From NCBI RefSeq assembly GCF_008728635.1, contig NZ_CP044285.1:4216001-4280000 (forward strand): a stretch of DNA of 64,000 nt. Reading direction: 5' to 3'. The notes below the pieces were generated by a model. It did not search any database. It had not been told where the DNA came from and worked only from the letters and a program-made list of their open reading frames with translations. A program made the translations under genes and the position numbers. Below are positions 25,769-33,662 of the stretch, piece by piece; position 1 is the first letter of the stretch; the number at the start of each line of letters is the position of its first letter. Source of the DNA: Hymenobacter baengnokdamensis (lineage in GTDB: Bacteria; Bacteroidota; Bacteroidia; Cytophagales; Hymenobacteraceae).

Positions 25769-26068
25769 ATGTATCTCACGGAGCAAGAGCTGAACATCAT
25801 TCGCGCTTACTTCCGCACCAAGCCGGTGCTGAAAGCGTGGCTGTTTGGCTCGTATGCGCGGGGAGAAGCAGATGAGACAAGCGACGTGGACTTGCTGGTA
25901 AATGTGGATAATTCTATCTCCATTGGCTGGGACTTCTTCATCTGGCACGAAGACTTAGCCGAGCTGCTTCGCAAGAAAGTCGATGTCATTGCTCCCAGCA
26001 AGCGTTCATCGCGTTTTAAACAAGAAATTGAACCTGACTTGCAGCTAGTGTATGAAAGGGCCGCGTAG
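25769..26068 (+). CDS. mntA: MntA-type minimal nucleotidyltransferase (antitoxin)
   Basis: A 99-residue minimal nucleotidyltransferase. The motif GSYARGEADETSDVDLLV near residues 27-44 holds the GSxxRG loop and the two Asp ligands, and a third acidic residue lies in KKVDVIAP. In characterised HEPN/MNT pairs this protein AMPylates and silences the HepT RNase. The frame is open to 25733 but the ATG at 25769 gives the typical start. The following HEPN frame overlaps its end by 17 bases, as is usual for such pairs. All catalytic residues look intact. The location, inside a nuo operon, is unusual. Confidence 0.85.
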   Translation: MYLTEQELNIIRAYFRTKPVLKAWLFGSYARGEADETSDVDLLVNVDNSISIGWDFFIWHEDLAELLRKKVDVIAPSKRSSRFKQEIEPDLQLVYERAA

Positions 26069-26402
26069 CGAGAGAACTCGCCTGCTACACATGCGCGATG
26101 CAGCCGACCGGCTTCTTCTTGAGCATCAGAAACTTAATGGCTAACAATTACCGGATAACGATTTTCTTTTTTTAGCCTTCGTGCGTTTGGTTGAAATTAT
26201 TGGCGAAGCCGCTTATCAGCTGAGCCGGGAATTCCGAGCAGCGCACCCCGAAATTCCCTGGCGGCCAATTATTGCGATGCGCCACGTGGTAGTTCATGAA
26301 TATGACGACCTTGACGAGTCCCGGGTATGGGATGTCATTGAGAACCACATTCCTCCCCTGCGCTCACAGCTGCAAGCTATTATTGATACTCTACCCGAAT
26401 GA
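26052..26402 (+). pseudogene. hepT: HepT-like HEPN toxin with in-frame stop codon
   Basis: From ATG 26052 the frame reads LLHMRDAADRLLLEHQKLNG and then meets TAA at 26142-26144. Without a shift it continues as FLFLAFVRLVEIIGEAAYQL, HPEIPWRPIIAMRHVVVHEY and ends at TGA 26400-26402. This is a HepT protein of 116 codons with one nonsense codon after helix 1. The HEPN RNase motif RHVVVH (Rx4H) is intact in the 3' part. A GTG at 26181 could start a 73-residue fragment lacking the first helix. Its stop overlaps the nuoE ATG (ATGA). Probably an inactivated toxin. Confidence 0.85.
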
Positions 26403-26971
26403 CTCCTGCTACTACCGCCAAACCCCAGTTCTCCCCGGCCGCCCAGGCCGAAATCAAGCGCCTGCTCACGCACTACCCCGACGACCGCAAGAAGTCGGCC
26501 CTGCTGCCGGTGCTGCACATCGCGCAGGCCGAGTTTGGCGGCTGGGTGAGCCCCGAGGTACAGGACCTGGTAGCCGAGACTTTGGGCCTGCGCCCGATTG
26601 AGGTGTACGAGGTGAGCACCTTTTACACCATGTTCAACCTCAAGCCGGTTGGTAAGCACGTGCTGGAAATTTGCCGCACCGGCCCCTGCATGCTGCGCGG
26701 CTCCGACGAGCTGACGGCCCAGCTGGAGCGTATCACCGGCGCCAAAGTCGGCGGTGAAACCTCCCCCGACGGTAATTTCACCCTGAAAGAAGTGGAGTGC
26801 CTGGCGGCCTGCGGCTTCGCGCCCGTGGTGCAGGTGCGTGAGAAGTACTACGAGTCGCTCGACACGGAGGAGAATGTGAATGCCATGCTCACGGAGCTGA
26901 AGAATATGGTGCACCGGCCCATCCTGCCCTGGGAAGAAGCTGGCCTGCCGACTTCATTGCCAAATAATTAA
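26399..26971 (+). CDS. nuoE: NADH-quinone oxidoreductase subunit E
   Basis: Subunit E (24-kDa) carries the 2Fe-2S cluster N1a next to NuoF. The 190-residue protein has the four ligands Cys92 and Cys97 (ICRTGPCMLRG) and Cys134 and Cys138 (VECLAACGFAP), preceded by VYEVSTFYTMFN. The ATG overlaps the hepT stop in ATGA, so nuoE translation may depend on ribosomes arriving from the HepT frame or its GTG-started fragment. Identity secure. Confidence 0.95.
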   Translation: MTPATTAKPQFSPAAQAEIKRLLTHYPDDRKKSALLPVLHIAQAEFGGWVSPEVQDLVAETLGLRPIEVYEVSTFYTMFNLKPVGKHVLEICRTGPCMLRGSDELTAQLERITGAKVGGETSPDGNFTLKEVECLAACGFAPVVQVREKYYESLDTEENVNAMLTELKNMVHRPILPWEEAGLPTSLPNN

Positions 26972-26983
26972 CTTATTACCGAG

Positions 26984-27349
26984 ATGGCCGAACAGGACAA
27001 AGAATTGCCGCTGGTGGTAGCTGAAATCTTGATTGAGATGCACGGCATGAACGACCGGCTCAAGGGTGTTGAAAACCACTTGGTCGTTGTAGAAAACCGT
27101 TTAGCCAGTGTCGAGGAAGTTCTGGTGCAGGTAGTAACTAACATTCAGCAATTGACCACTGTAACGAAAGAAGCTGCTGAAAGCGCTGATAGAAGACAGG
27201 ATATTGCTAACCGTAACTTTCAGTTGTTGCAGGAAGCTGGCCAACGCGATAGAGAGTTACTGACATCTGCTCTGCAAAGCGCTATCACAGTCATTGGTCG
27301 CCGCTTCGACAACCTCGAAAACCGCCTTGAACGTCTAGAAACCAAGTAA
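26984..27349 (+). CDS. small coiled-coil protein inside the nuo operon
   Basis: A 121-residue protein of unknown function. Heptad-like repeats run from about residue 20 to 60 (MNDRLKGVENHLVVVENRL) and again at the end (RRFDNLENRLERLETK), so it is predicted to be a long coiled coil. There is no signal peptide or membrane segment. It sits 12 bases after nuoE and 1 base before nuoF, so it is translated with the complex I genes. It resembles the 90-residue protein at 30917-31189, also in this operon: both begin MAE and share an AExLxExHxM pattern. I do not know a family. Confidence 0.65.
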   Translation: MAEQDKELPLVVAEILIEMHGMNDRLKGVENHLVVVENRLASVEEVLVQVVTNIQQLTTVTKEAAESADRRQDIANRNFQLLQEAGQRDRELLTSALQSAITVIGRRFDNLENRLERLETK

Positions 27350-27350
27350 T

Positions 27351-28688
27351 ATGGGCCGCAAGCTATTAACCGAACACGTCAACGTCGAGGGCATCGAAAC
27401 CTTTGCCGTGTACCGCAAGCACGGCGGCTACCGCGCCGTGGAAAAGGCGCTGAAAATGACGCCCGAAGAAGTAGTGGAAGAAGTAAAGAAGTCGGGCCTG
27501 CGCGGGCGCGGCGGCGCGGGCTTCCCCACCGGTATGAAGTGGAGCTTCCTGGCCAAGCCCGAGGGCGTGCCGCGCTACCTCGTCTGTAATGCCGACGAGA
27601 GCGAGCCCGGCACGTTCAAGGACCGCTACCTGATGTCGAAGCTGCCCCACCTGCTCATCGAGGGCATGATTGCGGGCAGCTACGCACTGGGCGCGCGCAC
27701 CAGCTACATCTACATCCGCGGCGAATTGCTGTACGTGCTGCGCATTCTGGAGAAAGCCATTGCCGAGGCGTACGCGGCCGGCTTTTTGGGCGAGAATATC
27801 CAGGGCTCGGGCTATTCGCTCGATTTGCACGTGCATCCAGGGGGCGGCGCCTACATCTGCGGCGAGGAAACGGCCTTGCTGGAATCATTGGAAGGTAAGC
27901 GCGGCAATCCGCGCAACAAGCCGCCGTTTCCGGCCGTGCAGGGCTTATATGCCCGCCCCACGGTGGTCAACAACGTGGAAAGCATTGCGGCCGTGGTGCC
28001 CATTCTGAACATGGGCGGCGACGAGTACGCCAAAATCGGTATCGGCAAGAGCACGGGCACCAAGCTGATTTCGGCCTGCGGTCACCTCAACAAGCCGGGC
28101 ATCTACGAGATTGAGCTGGGCGTGCCGGTGGAAGAATTTATCTATTCGGATGAATACTGCGGCGGTATCTGGAAAGGCCGCGAGCTGAAGGCCGTGGTAG
28201 CCGGCGGCTCGTCGGTGCCGATTCTGCCTAAGGAATTGATTCTCAAGACGGCGGCCGGTGAAAACCGCCTCATGACCTACGAGTCGCTCAGCGATGGCGG
28301 CTTCGTGACGGGCACCATGCTCGGCTCGGGCGGCTTTATCGCGATGGACGAGACGACGTGCATCGTGAAAAACACCTGGAATTTCTCGCGCTTCTACCAC
28401 CACGAAAGCTGCGGGCAGTGCTCGCCCTGCCGCGAAGGCACCGGCTGGCTCGAAAAAGTGTTGCACCGCCTGGAGCACGGCCACGGCTCGATGCACGACA
28501 TCGACCTGGTTGTGAGCGTGGCCAAGCAGATTGAGGGCAATACCATCTGCCCGCTCGGCGAAGCCGCCGCCTGGCCGGTGGCGGCTGCCGTGCGCCACTT
28601 CCGCGACGAGTTTGAGTGGCACGTGACGCACCCGAAAGAGGCCACCCAGCCCGGCGCCGTGTACCGGGGCAACCTGGTCATGGCGTAA
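27351..28688 (+). CDS. nuoF: NADH-quinone oxidoreductase subunit F
   Basis: Subunit F (51-kDa) binds NADH, FMN and the 4Fe-4S cluster N3. The 445-residue protein has the FMN/NADH glycine-rich loop GLRGRGGAGFPTGMKW near residue 50, GAYICGEETALLESLEG near 165, and the cluster ligands in ESCGQCSPCREGTG near 350 with the fourth Cys in TICPLGEAAAW. Length and motifs are standard. nuoG follows after a 69-base gap containing a weak REP-like palindrome. Confidence 0.96.
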   Translation: MGRKLLTEHVNVEGIETFAVYRKHGGYRAVEKALKMTPEEVVEEVKKSGLRGRGGAGFPTGMKWSFLAKPEGVPRYLVCNADESEPGTFKDRYLMSKLPHLLIEGMIAGSYALGARTSYIYIRGELLYVLRILEKAIAEAYAAGFLGENIQGSGYSLDLHVHPGGGAYICGEETALLESLEGKRGNPRNKPPFPAVQGLYARPTVVNNVESIAAVVPILNMGGDEYAKIGIGKSTGTKLISACGHLNKPGIYEIELGVPVEEFIYSDEYCGGIWKGRELKAVVAGGSSVPILPKELILKTAAGENRLMTYESLSDGGFVTGTMLGSGGFIAMDETTCIVKNTWNFSRFYHHESCGQCSPCREGTGWLEKVLHRLEHGHGSMHDIDLVVSVAKQIEGNTICPLGEAAAWPVAAAVRHFRDEFEWHVTHPKEATQPGAVYRGNLVMA

Positions 28689-28757
28689 CTTCAATTAAAA
28701 GAACGTCATGCTAAACGTAGTGAAGTATGACAGAAGCACTTGTTTCTAAAGACTATA

Positions 28758-29783
28758 ATGGCTAAAATAACCTTCGACGGAATTGAGGTGGAAGTGCCCG
28801 ATGGCACCACTATTCTCAACGCAGCCCGCAAAATCGGGGGTAGCGTGGTGCCGCCCGCCATGTGCTACTACACGCCCCTCAAAGGCAGCGGCGGCAAGTG
28901 CCGCGCCTGCCTGGTGCGCGTAGCGGCCGGCTCGGCAAAAGACCCGCGCCCTATGCCCAAGCTGGTGGCTTCGTGCATCACAACCGTGCAGGATGGCATG
29001 GTAGTGGAAAACACGACCAGCCAGCAGGTAATGGACGTGCGCAAGGGTATTGTGGAAATGCTGCTCATCAACCACCCACTCGATTGCCCGGTGTGCGACC
29101 AGGCTGGCGAGTGCGACCTGCAAAACTTTGCCTACGAGCACGGCGTGAGCACTACCCGCTACGAAGAAGAGCGCCGCACGTTTGAGAAAATCGACATCGG
29201 CCCCTACGTGCAGCTGCACATGACGCGCTGCATCCTGTGCTACCGCTGCGTGTACACCGCCGACCAGCTCACCGACGGCCGCGTGCACGGCGTGCTGGGC
29301 CGGGGCGATGCTTCCGAAATCGGCACATATATAGAAAATACTATATCTAACGATTTTAGCGGCAACGTTATCGACGTGTGCCCGGTAGGCGCGCTGACCG
29401 ACAAAACCTTCCGCTTCAAGCAGCGCGTGTGGTTTACCAAGCCGGTCAACGCCCACCGCGACTGCGGCCATGAGAAATGCACCGGCCACGTCACGCTTTG
29501 GTACAAAGGCAAGGATGTGCTGCGCGTAACCGCTCGCAAGGACGAGTACGGCGAGGTGAAGGAGTGGATTTGCAACGAGTGCCGCTTCGAGAAAAAGGAA
29601 ACGGCCGACTGGACGATTGAGGGCCCGGCGCACATCGACCGCTCGTCGGTCATATCGGCTAATCACTATGAATTGCCAGTTATCAATCCGCAGGTTATCG
29701 CCGACCTGCCCGAAAGCACGGTGCGCGAGCTGGAGCAAAACCCGCCGCTGAAGCTGGGCGGCCCCAATGGCACTTCTTTTTAA
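28758..29783 (+). CDS. nuoG: NADH-quinone oxidoreductase subunit G, short form
   Basis: The iron-sulfur part of NuoG. Ligands for three clusters are visible: Cys36, Cys48, Cys51 and Cys73 (2Fe-2S N1b), His106, Cys110, Cys113 and Cys119 (N5) and Cys158, Cys161, Cys164 and Cys208 (N4). With 341 residues it lacks the molybdopterin-like domain of the 900-residue E. coli protein; I recall the short form as common in Bacteroidota. The C-terminus adds a CGHEKC and CNEC pair, which might hold zinc. The frame is open from TTG 28740, but the ATG at 28758 gives the typical start. Confidence 0.92.
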   Translation: MAKITFDGIEVEVPDGTTILNAARKIGGSVVPPAMCYYTPLKGSGGKCRACLVRVAAGSAKDPRPMPKLVASCITTVQDGMVVENTTSQQVMDVRKGIVEMLLINHPLDCPVCDQAGECDLQNFAYEHGVSTTRYEEERRTFEKIDIGPYVQLHMTRCILCYRCVYTADQLTDGRVHGVLGRGDASEIGTYIENTISNDFSGNVIDVCPVGALTDKTFRFKQRVWFTKPVNAHRDCGHEKCTGHVTLWYKGKDVLRVTARKDEYGEVKEWICNECRFEKKETADWTIEGPAHIDRSSVISANHYELPVINPQVIADLPESTVRELEQNPPLKLGGPNGTSF

Positions 29784-29801
29784 GCTAATAATCTGCATTT
29801 T

Positions 29802-30899
29802 ATGCCTCTCGAATCTTTAGGCTGGCAAGGCCTCGTTATTTTGGTAGTTTTCGGCATCTCGCTGCTGATTGCTACCTACTGCACCTACGCCGAGCGCGTT
29901 ATTGCCGCATTTCTGCAAGACCGCGTGGGCCCCGACCGCGCCGGCCCGTTCGGCCTCGCGCAGCCGCTGGCCGATGCCGTGAAGCTGTTTACCAAAGAGG
30001 AGTTTTTCCCCAGCGGCGCCAACAAGGCCCTGTTCATCTTCGGCCCCTGCCTGGCCATGATAACGGCGCTGATGTCATCGGCAGTTATTCCGTTCGGCAG
30101 CTTTCTCAAGTTCGGCGAAACGGTGGTGCACTTGCAGGGTATCGAGATTAACGTCGGAATGCTCTACGTCTTCGGCATCGTGTCGCTGGGCGTGTACGGC
30201 GTCATGATTGGCGGCTGGGCTTCCAACAACAAGTTCTCGCTGCTGGGCGCCATCCGGGCGGCTTCGCAGAACATCAGCTACGAGCTGGCGATGGGCCTGG
30301 CCCTGATTGCGGTGCTGATGATGTCGGGCTCGCTCTCGCTGCGCGACATCACCCTGCAGCAGTCAGTCCCCGGCGAGTGGCACTTCTGGAACATCGTGAA
30401 GCAGCCGCTGGGCTTTATCATCTTCCTGGTTTGCGCCTTTGCCGAAACCAACCGCACGCCCTTCGACCTGCCCGAGTGCGAGACCGAGCTGGTAGCCGGC
30501 TACCACACCGAGTACAGCTCGATGAAGATGGGCCTCTACCTGTTTGCCGAGTACGTCAACGTATTCGTAGCCTCGGCCGTGATGAGCGTTATCTATTTCG
30601 GAGGCTTCAACTTCCCCTTCCAGTACGAGCTGCGCGAGTGGCTGCACTCGTCGCGGGGCTTTTCTATTGACGCAGCGCAGAACATCATCGCCATCCTGGG
30701 CGTGGTCAGCGTATTCGCCAAGATTTTCTCGTTCATCTTCTTCTTTATGTGGGTGCGCTGGACGCTGCCGCGCTTCCGCTACGACCAACTGATGCGCCTG
30801 GGCTGGACGATTCTTATCCCACTGGCTATCTTCAACATCCTGCTCACGGGCGGCCTCATCACTACCGGCATCATCCCCGAAATCAAGCAGTGGTGGTAA
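29802..30899 (+). CDS. nuoH: NADH-quinone oxidoreductase subunit H
   Basis: Subunit H forms the membrane part of the quinone tunnel, with eight membrane segments. The 365-residue protein has QDRVGPDRAGPFGLAQPLAD near residue 40 and the charged loop FAETNRTPFDLPECETELV with YHTEYSSMKMGLYLFAEY near 210-245, both diagnostic. It is followed 17 bases later by a second small coiled-coil gene and then by nuoI. Identity secure. Confidence 0.96.
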   Translation: MPLESLGWQGLVILVVFGISLLIATYCTYAERVIAAFLQDRVGPDRAGPFGLAQPLADAVKLFTKEEFFPSGANKALFIFGPCLAMITALMSSAVIPFGSFLKFGETVVHLQGIEINVGMLYVFGIVSLGVYGVMIGGWASNNKFSLLGAIRAASQNISYELAMGLALIAVLMMSGSLSLRDITLQQSVPGEWHFWNIVKQPLGFIIFLVCAFAETNRTPFDLPECETELVAGYHTEYSSMKMGLYLFAEYVNVFVASAVMSVIYFGGFNFPFQYELREWLHSSRGFSIDAAQNIIAILGVVSVFAKIFSFIFFFMWVRWTLPRFRYDQLMRLGWTILIPLAIFNILLTGGLITTGIIPEIKQWW

Positions 30900-30916
30900 G
30901 CTAACTTCGTAGCATC

Positions 30917-31189
30917 ATGGCAGAAGATAATCGCTTAATCGGAATCATGGCCGAGCTGTTAGCCGAGGTGCATCACATGCGCACGGATAATAACGAGCGG
31001 CTCGATAAAACCAACGAGCGGCTCGACCGCCTGGAAAATCAATTGATTAAGAACACCGCAGCGGTTGGCGAATTGCGCTTATCCGTAATGCGTCTGGCCG
31101 ACCGGGTGGAGGAAATTCATGAATTAGACCGCCGCGTTCGGGTGCTGGAAAATATTGTTCTCCCCAAACCACCGCTCCAAGCAGCTTAA
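30917..31189 (+). CDS. second small coiled-coil protein inside the nuo operon
   Basis: A 90-residue, charged, helical protein. NNERLDKTNERLDRLENQL near residues 25-43 gives a clean heptad pattern, and a second heptad stretch is RVEEIHELDRRVRVLENIV. No signal or membrane segment. It lies between nuoH (17 bases) and nuoI (17 bases) on the same strand. The N-terminal pattern (MAE, AELLAEVHHM) resembles the protein at 26984-27349, so the two are probably related. Function unknown; scaffold or assembly roles are only guesses from the context. Confidence 0.62.
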   Translation: MAEDNRLIGIMAELLAEVHHMRTDNNERLDKTNERLDRLENQLIKNTAAVGELRLSVMRLADRVEEIHELDRRVRVLENIVLPKPPLQAA

Positions 31190-31206
31190 GCTCCCGACTA
31201 TCTACT

Positions 31207-31791
31207 ATGCAATCGCTAAGCAACCGCGCCAAGAAACTGGAAAAGAAGCCGATGACGCTCGCCGAGCGCGCTTATCTGCCGGCGATTTTTCAGGGCCTGA
31301 CCATTACGATGCGGCACTTTTACCGGGCCGCCACCAAGAAGCAGATTACCGTGCGCTACCCCGAGGAAACGCGCCCGTTTTCGCCCGTTTTCCGGGGCCT
31401 GCACGTGCTCAAGCGCGATGAGCAGGGCCGCGAGCGCTGCACCGCCTGCGGCCTGTGTGCCGTAGCCTGCCCCGCCGAAGCCATTACGATGGTAGCCGGC
31501 GAGCGGAAGAAGGGCGAGCAAAACCTCTACCGGGAGGAGAAGTACGCCGTCAGCTACGAAATCAACATGCTGCGCTGCATCTTCTGCGGCCTCTGCGAAG
31601 AGGCTTGCCCGAAGGCCGCCATTTACCTGCAAGCCGATAAAATGGCCCCGCCGCGCTACGAGCGCGACGAGTTCATCTACGGCAAGGACCGCCTGGTAGA
31701 GCCCGTATCGCCGGACAGTCGCTCGAAACGCGGCATTCAGCTCACGCCCGAGCAGGCTGATAAGTTACGCGGGCAAATGCAGCCGGCGTAA
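31207..31791 (+). CDS. nuoI: NADH-quinone oxidoreductase subunit I
   Basis: Subunit I carries the two 4Fe-4S clusters N6a and N6b. The 194-residue protein has both motifs: Cys78, Cys81, Cys84 and Cys88 (CTACGLCAVACP) and Cys124, Cys127, Cys130 and Cys134 (CIFCGLCEEACP). The amphipathic N-terminus (residues 20-40, YLPAIFQGLTITMRHFY) is typical for binding the membrane arm. A REP-like palindrome separates it from nuoJ. Confidence 0.96.
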   Translation: MQSLSNRAKKLEKKPMTLAERAYLPAIFQGLTITMRHFYRAATKKQITVRYPEETRPFSPVFRGLHVLKRDEQGRERCTACGLCAVACPAEAITMVAGERKKGEQNLYREEKYAVSYEINMLRCIFCGLCEEACPKAAIYLQADKMAPPRYERDEFIYGKDRLVEPVSPDSRSKRGIQLTPEQADKLRGQMQPA

Positions 31792-31801
31792 CTTTCTCGC
31801 C

Positions 31802-31906
31802 TGTCATCCTGAGTAACGAAGCATCTTATCACGGCTGCCTTCCTCAGAACCAGTACCTACCCGAGCGTTGCGAGCCTGATAAGATGCTTCGCAGGTTCAG
31901 CATGAC
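31802..31906. repeat. REP-like palindrome before nuoJ
   Basis: The left arm TGTCATCCTGAGTAACGAAG continues to CATCTTATCACG; the right arm reads CTGATAAGATGCTTCGC then GGTTCAGCATGAC. It is related to the element before nuoD and likewise ends a few bases (8) before the next ATG. Confidence 0.75.
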
Positions 31907-31914
31907 CCTTACCT

Positions 31915-32421
31915 ATGTACCTTTTTCTCTTTCTGTCGTTCGTGGCCTTGTTGAGCGCGCTGGGTGTGCTGCTGGCTAAAAACCCGGTGCACAGCGTGCT
32001 GTTCCTCATCCTCACGTTCTTCACGCTCTCGGCCCACTACCTGCTGCTGAACGCGCAATTTCTGGCCGTCGTCAACATCATCGTGTACGCCGGCGCCATC
32101 ATGGTGCTGTTCCTGTTCGTGATTATGTTCCTGAACCTAAACGAGGATACCGAGCCGCACAAGCCGGCTCTGGCCAAAATAGCGGCTACTATCGCTGGGG
32201 GCTCACTGCTGCTGATAATGGTAGCTGCGCTGCGCAACGTGCATCCTGCTGGCTACGATGCGGCCACTTTCGACTCGCAGATTGGTATGGTCGACCGGCT
32301 GGGCATGGTACTATTCAAGCAGTATTCGCTGCCGTTTGAGCTGGCTTCTATCCTGCTGCTGGCCGCGATGGTGGGCTCGGTGATGCTGGGCAAGCGCGAA
32401 ACGGGCGAGCGGAATTTCTAG
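31915..32421 (+). CDS. nuoJ: NADH-quinone oxidoreductase subunit J
   Basis: Subunit J is a small membrane-arm protein with five membrane segments. The 168-residue protein shows NPVHSVLFLILTFFTLSAHY near residue 23 and the conserved helix VVNIIVYAGAIMVLFLFVIM near 53, which contains the pi-bulge region of this subunit. A strong terminator follows 17 bases after the stop. nuoK, nuoL, nuoM and nuoN, which usually come next, are absent here. Confidence 0.94.
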   Translation: MYLFLFLSFVALLSALGVLLAKNPVHSVLFLILTFFTLSAHYLLLNAQFLAVVNIIVYAGAIMVLFLFVIMFLNLNEDTEPHKPALAKIAATIAGGSLLLIMVAALRNVHPAGYDAATFDSQIGMVDRLGMVLFKQYSLPFELASILLLAAMVGSVMLGKRETGERNF

Positions 32422-32437
32422 TACCTTTTGCTTTTGC

Positions 32438-32483
32438 CCTAAAAAGGCGCCTTCTGCTACTGCGGAAGGCGCCTTTTTTAGGG
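32438..32483 (+). terminator. terminator ending the nuo operon
   Basis: AAAAAGGCGCCTTC, a short loop, then GAAGGCGCCTTTTTTA: a long GC-rich stem flanked by A and T runs. It closes the operon directly after nuoJ and can work in both directions. Confidence 0.88.
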
Positions 32484-32511
32484 CCTTGGCTGTATTTTTC
32501 CGTTCTTAACT

Positions 32512-33555
32512 ATGTCCATCATGCCAAAGCAGCTTGCAAGCACTAACCCAACCGATTGGGGGCAGCTAGGTATTCCGCACCTGAAACGCTTTTGGCAGCA
32601 GACGCTGGCCAAGCGCACTGGCGTCCTTGCTACCCCTAGCGAGCAAAGCTGGCGAGCCGACAACTTATTGCTGAACGGGCTAGGCTTGCCTTTACAGGAA
32701 GCCCTGCGTTACCTTATGCAAACTGGCCCTTCGCTGGCCGAGTTTGAAGAGTGGGTATTGGCCCGCAACGGTGGGCAACTCACAGCTTTGCAAGCCGGCC
32801 GGCTTCGCAGCGCTTTTACCGGCCAGCCCTACGATGAGGCCGTTATAGCCCCGCTACGTGCCCTCGATGCCAGCCCCGACGTGCTGAGTGCCGACGACCT
32901 GCAGCACTGGCAAGAGCAAGGCTACGTCATTTTGCACGAGGCCATCTCCAAGGAGCAGGCCCAGGCTACGGAAGCAGCCGTGTGGGAAGCCCTGGCGATG
33001 CACCCGCACAAGGCCGCCTCCTGGTACGAGAAGCCCATCGGCCAGGGTATGATGATGGATTTTTACCATCACCCCACGCTTTTGGCTAATCGGCGGTCGC
33101 TCCGCATCCAGAAGGCTTTTGCCCAGCTTTGGGGCACTTCCGACCTCTGGGCCACCACCGACCGCACTAGCTTCAACCCACCCGAAACGGCTAGCTATCG
33201 CCATCAGGGCACACCGCTGCACTGGGATATGAGCCTGCAACCACCCTTTCACTTTGGTACCCAGGGCCTGATTTACCTCTGCGATACGCCGGCTCACCAG
33301 GGAGCTTTCCGCTGCGTACCCGGCTTTCACCGCCAACTGGAATCGTGGCTAACCAACTTGCCCGCCGGCACCGACCCGCGCAGCATCGACCTGACCGGGC
33401 TAGCCCAGCCCATTGCCGCCGAGGCCGGCGACATGGTTATCTGGCACCACTTCCTGCCCCACGGCAGCAGCGCCAACAGCGGCAGCTACCCGCGCATCGT
33501 GCAGTACCTCAACATGTACCCGATGGATTTTAAAGAGAATGTGGATTGGTTGTAA
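32512..33555 (+). CDS. phytanoyl-CoA dioxygenase family protein
   Basis: A 347-residue protein whose second half (about residues 130-340) fits the PhyH group of Fe(II)/2-oxoglutarate oxygenases. The iron triad is visible: HWD in TPLHWDMSLQPPFHFG near residue 242, and the distal His in WHHFLPHGSSANSG, with the oxoglutarate Arg in YPRIVQYLNMYP. The first 120 residues are a helical region without known match. The substrate is unknown; related bacterial enzymes hydroxylate small molecules. The ATG at 32512 or the one at 32521 may be the start. It is the first gene after the nuo terminator. Confidence 0.78.
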   Translation: MSIMPKQLASTNPTDWGQLGIPHLKRFWQQTLAKRTGVLATPSEQSWRADNLLLNGLGLPLQEALRYLMQTGPSLAEFEEWVLARNGGQLTALQAGRLRSAFTGQPYDEAVIAPLRALDASPDVLSADDLQHWQEQGYVILHEAISKEQAQATEAAVWEALAMHPHKAASWYEKPIGQGMMMDFYHHPTLLANRRSLRIQKAFAQLWGTSDLWATTDRTSFNPPETASYRHQGTPLHWDMSLQPPFHFGTQGLIYLCDTPAHQGAFRCVPGFHRQLESWLTNLPAGTDPRSIDLTGLAQPIAAEAGDMVIWHHFLPHGSSANSGSYPRIVQYLNMYPMDFKENVDWL

Positions 33556-33662
33556 ATCAAATAGGCTTCCATTTGAATCCTAGCAAAATATTCTCTTACC
33601 AATTATGCAAATGGCAATGGTTTAGCATCTGCTATTAGCCACCTCACTACTGCCTTGGCTAT

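Noticed and set aside
26142..26144. Programmed stop-codon read-through or recoding in HepT
   Set aside because: TAA in a plain context with no downstream structure that I can see; a simple nonsense mutation is the better explanation.
28700..28735. A palindrome before nuoG like those before nuoD and nuoJ
   Set aside because: GTCATGC and GTATGAC are present, but the arms pair poorly, so it was not listed as a separate feature.
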